Source: Methanomicrobiaceae archaeon (lineage in GTDB: Archaea > Halobacteriota > Methanomicrobia > Methanomicrobiales > Methanomicrobiaceae). Taken from it: a stretch of 7,051 nucleotides of DNA. Within the stretch, counting starts at the first letter, position 1. Each line of letters starts with the position of its first letter. Positions 6,209-7,051 of this stretch are shown one piece after another. The DNA is taken from NCBI GenBank assembly GCA_030628325.1, contig DAOVRB010000048.1:1-7051 (forward strand). The letters run 5' to 3'. The notes beneath the pieces are model-generated. The model had not been told where the DNA came from. It saw only the letters and a program-made list of their open reading frames with translations, and ran no database searches. The position numbers were made by a program, and so were the translations under genes.

Positions 6209-6213
6209 CTCCT
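6204..6213 (-). promoter_or_regulatory. Perfect Shine-Dalgarno site at cas3-cas5 junction
   Basis: The minus strand reads AGGAGGTGAT, full complementarity to the usual 16S rRNA 3' end, beginning at the last base of the cas3 stop codon. It decides the cas5 start question: a GTG inside this element cannot be served by it, whereas codons near 6199 can. Confidence 0.8.
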
Positions 6214-7051
6214 CATGTTGTCAACAATCCACAAAAAACTCCATCGGACGATCCCTTTGAAAGGCCGGTTTCCTCAGAGTAAAGCAATTTATTATTCAGA
6301 ACAGTATATCTGTCACCAACAAGATCTAATACTCCCGACTTTTCCAGTTCTTTAAACTCATTCGGGTAGATGTTAACAGTATAACCCTGCAGTCCCCTTC
6401 CAAAATTCTCTGAAAATCCAGTCTCACGAATCTTTTGGATATTAGATCTGACGTTGTCATCGTAAGGAATAATTACATCCCTTGTACCATCATCAATCAG
6501 ACTGAATTCATCACTTACATCCTCAAATGGCAATGCAAATGGGAATGCACGATCATTGCATTTTTTTTCAAGTAACAATAATATCTTCTTCTTATCAAGA
6601 CCCTCATCTCCTTCATAGAAATACAGTTTCCTGAAATACGCATCCACAGCTGACAGTGCCATCGGATCATCATAATCATTACAGACCATCTCACCAATCT
6701 CTGCAATACGCCGCTGCCAGCTCGTTGACTTTCCATAACTCTCGGTCGATTTAAATACGAAAACTTCTCCTGACTTTGACCTCCCTTCACGATTACATCT
6801 CCCTGCTGCCTGGCAAATAGAGTCAACACCGGTTAATGCCCTGTAAACAACCGGAAAATCAATATCAACACCGGCTTCGATAAGCTGCGTCGAGACTACA
6901 CGGCATTTATGACCTTCTTTCAGCAACCCCCTGATCTCTTTCAGTTGCTTTCTTCTGTGCACAGGACACATTCTGGCACTCAGATGATAGCAATTTCCAG
7001 TCTCAGAAAGTCTGTCATACAATTGTTTTGCATGATTTCGGGTGTTAACTA
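6213..7051 (-). CDS. cas3: CRISPR-associated helicase-nuclease Cas3, C-terminal part
   Basis: Cas3 is recruited to Cascade-bound DNA, where it unwinds and degrades the target. Only the C-terminal 278 residues are present, and the frame is open to the window end (first full codon at 7049). They cover the second RecA-like domain and the C-terminal domain: VNTRNHAKQLYDRL, then helicase motif V at STQLIEAGVDIDFP (visible residues 53-66) and motif VI at QAAGRCNREGR (80-90) with its arginine finger. The HD nuclease domain and the Walker motifs would lie to the right, outside the window. A TTG at 7022 is not a start, since conserved helicase sequence continues upstream of it. The stop TGA runs directly into the cas5 Shine-Dalgarno site, so the two genes are linked. 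Confidence 0.97.
   Translation of the reverse strand, partial: VNTRNHAKQLYDRLSETGNCYHLSARMCPVHRRKQLKEIRGLLKEGHKCRVVSTQLIEAGVDIDFPVVYRALTGVDSICQAAGRCNREGRSKSGEVFVFKSTESYGKSTSWQRRIAEIGEMVCNDYDDPMALSAVDAYFRKLYFYEGDEGLDKKKILLLLEKKCNDRAFPFALPFEDVSDEFSLIDDGTRDVIIPYDDNVRSNIQKIRETGFSENFGRGLQGYTVNIYPNEFKELEKSGVLDLVGDRYTVLNNKLLYSEETGLSKGSSDGVFCGLLTT

Noticed and set aside
7020..7022. TTG as a start for the Cas3 frame
   Set aside because: The frame is open to the window end and encodes conserved helicase sequence (VNTRNHAKQ) upstream, so this is a truncated gene, not a short standalone helicase.
1..7051. Previously undescribed defence system or extra accessory gene
   Set aside because: Every gene-sized frame with coding character belongs to the known I-C set in its usual order; no non-cas cargo gene, transposon, tRNA or toxin-antitoxin pair was seen.

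Overview
The window is a near-complete type I-C (Dvulg subtype) CRISPR-Cas locus. Every gene and the CRISPR array read on the minus strand. In transcription order (high to low coordinates) it holds the C-terminal part of cas3, then cas5c, cas8c, cas7, cas4, cas1 and cas2, a ~260 nt gene-free leader region, and a CRISPR array that runs off the left edge. The gene order, protein lengths and family motifs are those of a canonical I-C system with both interference genes (cas3, cas5, cas8c, cas7) and adaptation genes (cas4, cas1, cas2). All the genes look intact except cas3, which is cut by the window end.

Region by region: 1-472 is the array, with one partial and seven full 32-nt repeats separated by 33-35 nt spacers. 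Its crRNA sense is the minus strand, so the leader-proximal repeat is 441-472. One repeat (108-139) is degenerate. Region 473-735 is the leader plus the 3' end of the cas transcript. It contains a hairpin-forming inverted repeat and fragments resembling the CRISPR repeat. Region 736-7051 is one tightly packed operon: junctions overlap or are separated by a few nucleotides, except the 56-nt cas4/cas1 gap, which is spanned exactly by a 19-codon reading frame.

Working together: Cas1, Cas2 and Cas4 acquire spacers at the leader end. Cas5c is expected to cut the pre-crRNA, since I-C lacks Cas6. Cas5c, Cas7, Cas8c and an internally translated Cas11c form Cascade, and Cas3 unwinds and degrades the target. 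The sequence supports several refined starts: TTG for cas8c in a TTGA overlap with cas5, an internal ATG for cas1, a probable internal ATG for a 122-aa Cas11c, and an ambiguous, possibly non-AUG start for cas5.

Organism: moderately AT-rich DNA with strong Shine-Dalgarno sequences and GTG/TTG starts. I-C systems occur in many anaerobic bacteria and in some methanogenic archaea. A TATA-like box in the leader hints weakly at an archaeon, but the window does not settle the lineage. I do not see a new system; the points worth a second look are translation starts, leader architecture and array irregularities.
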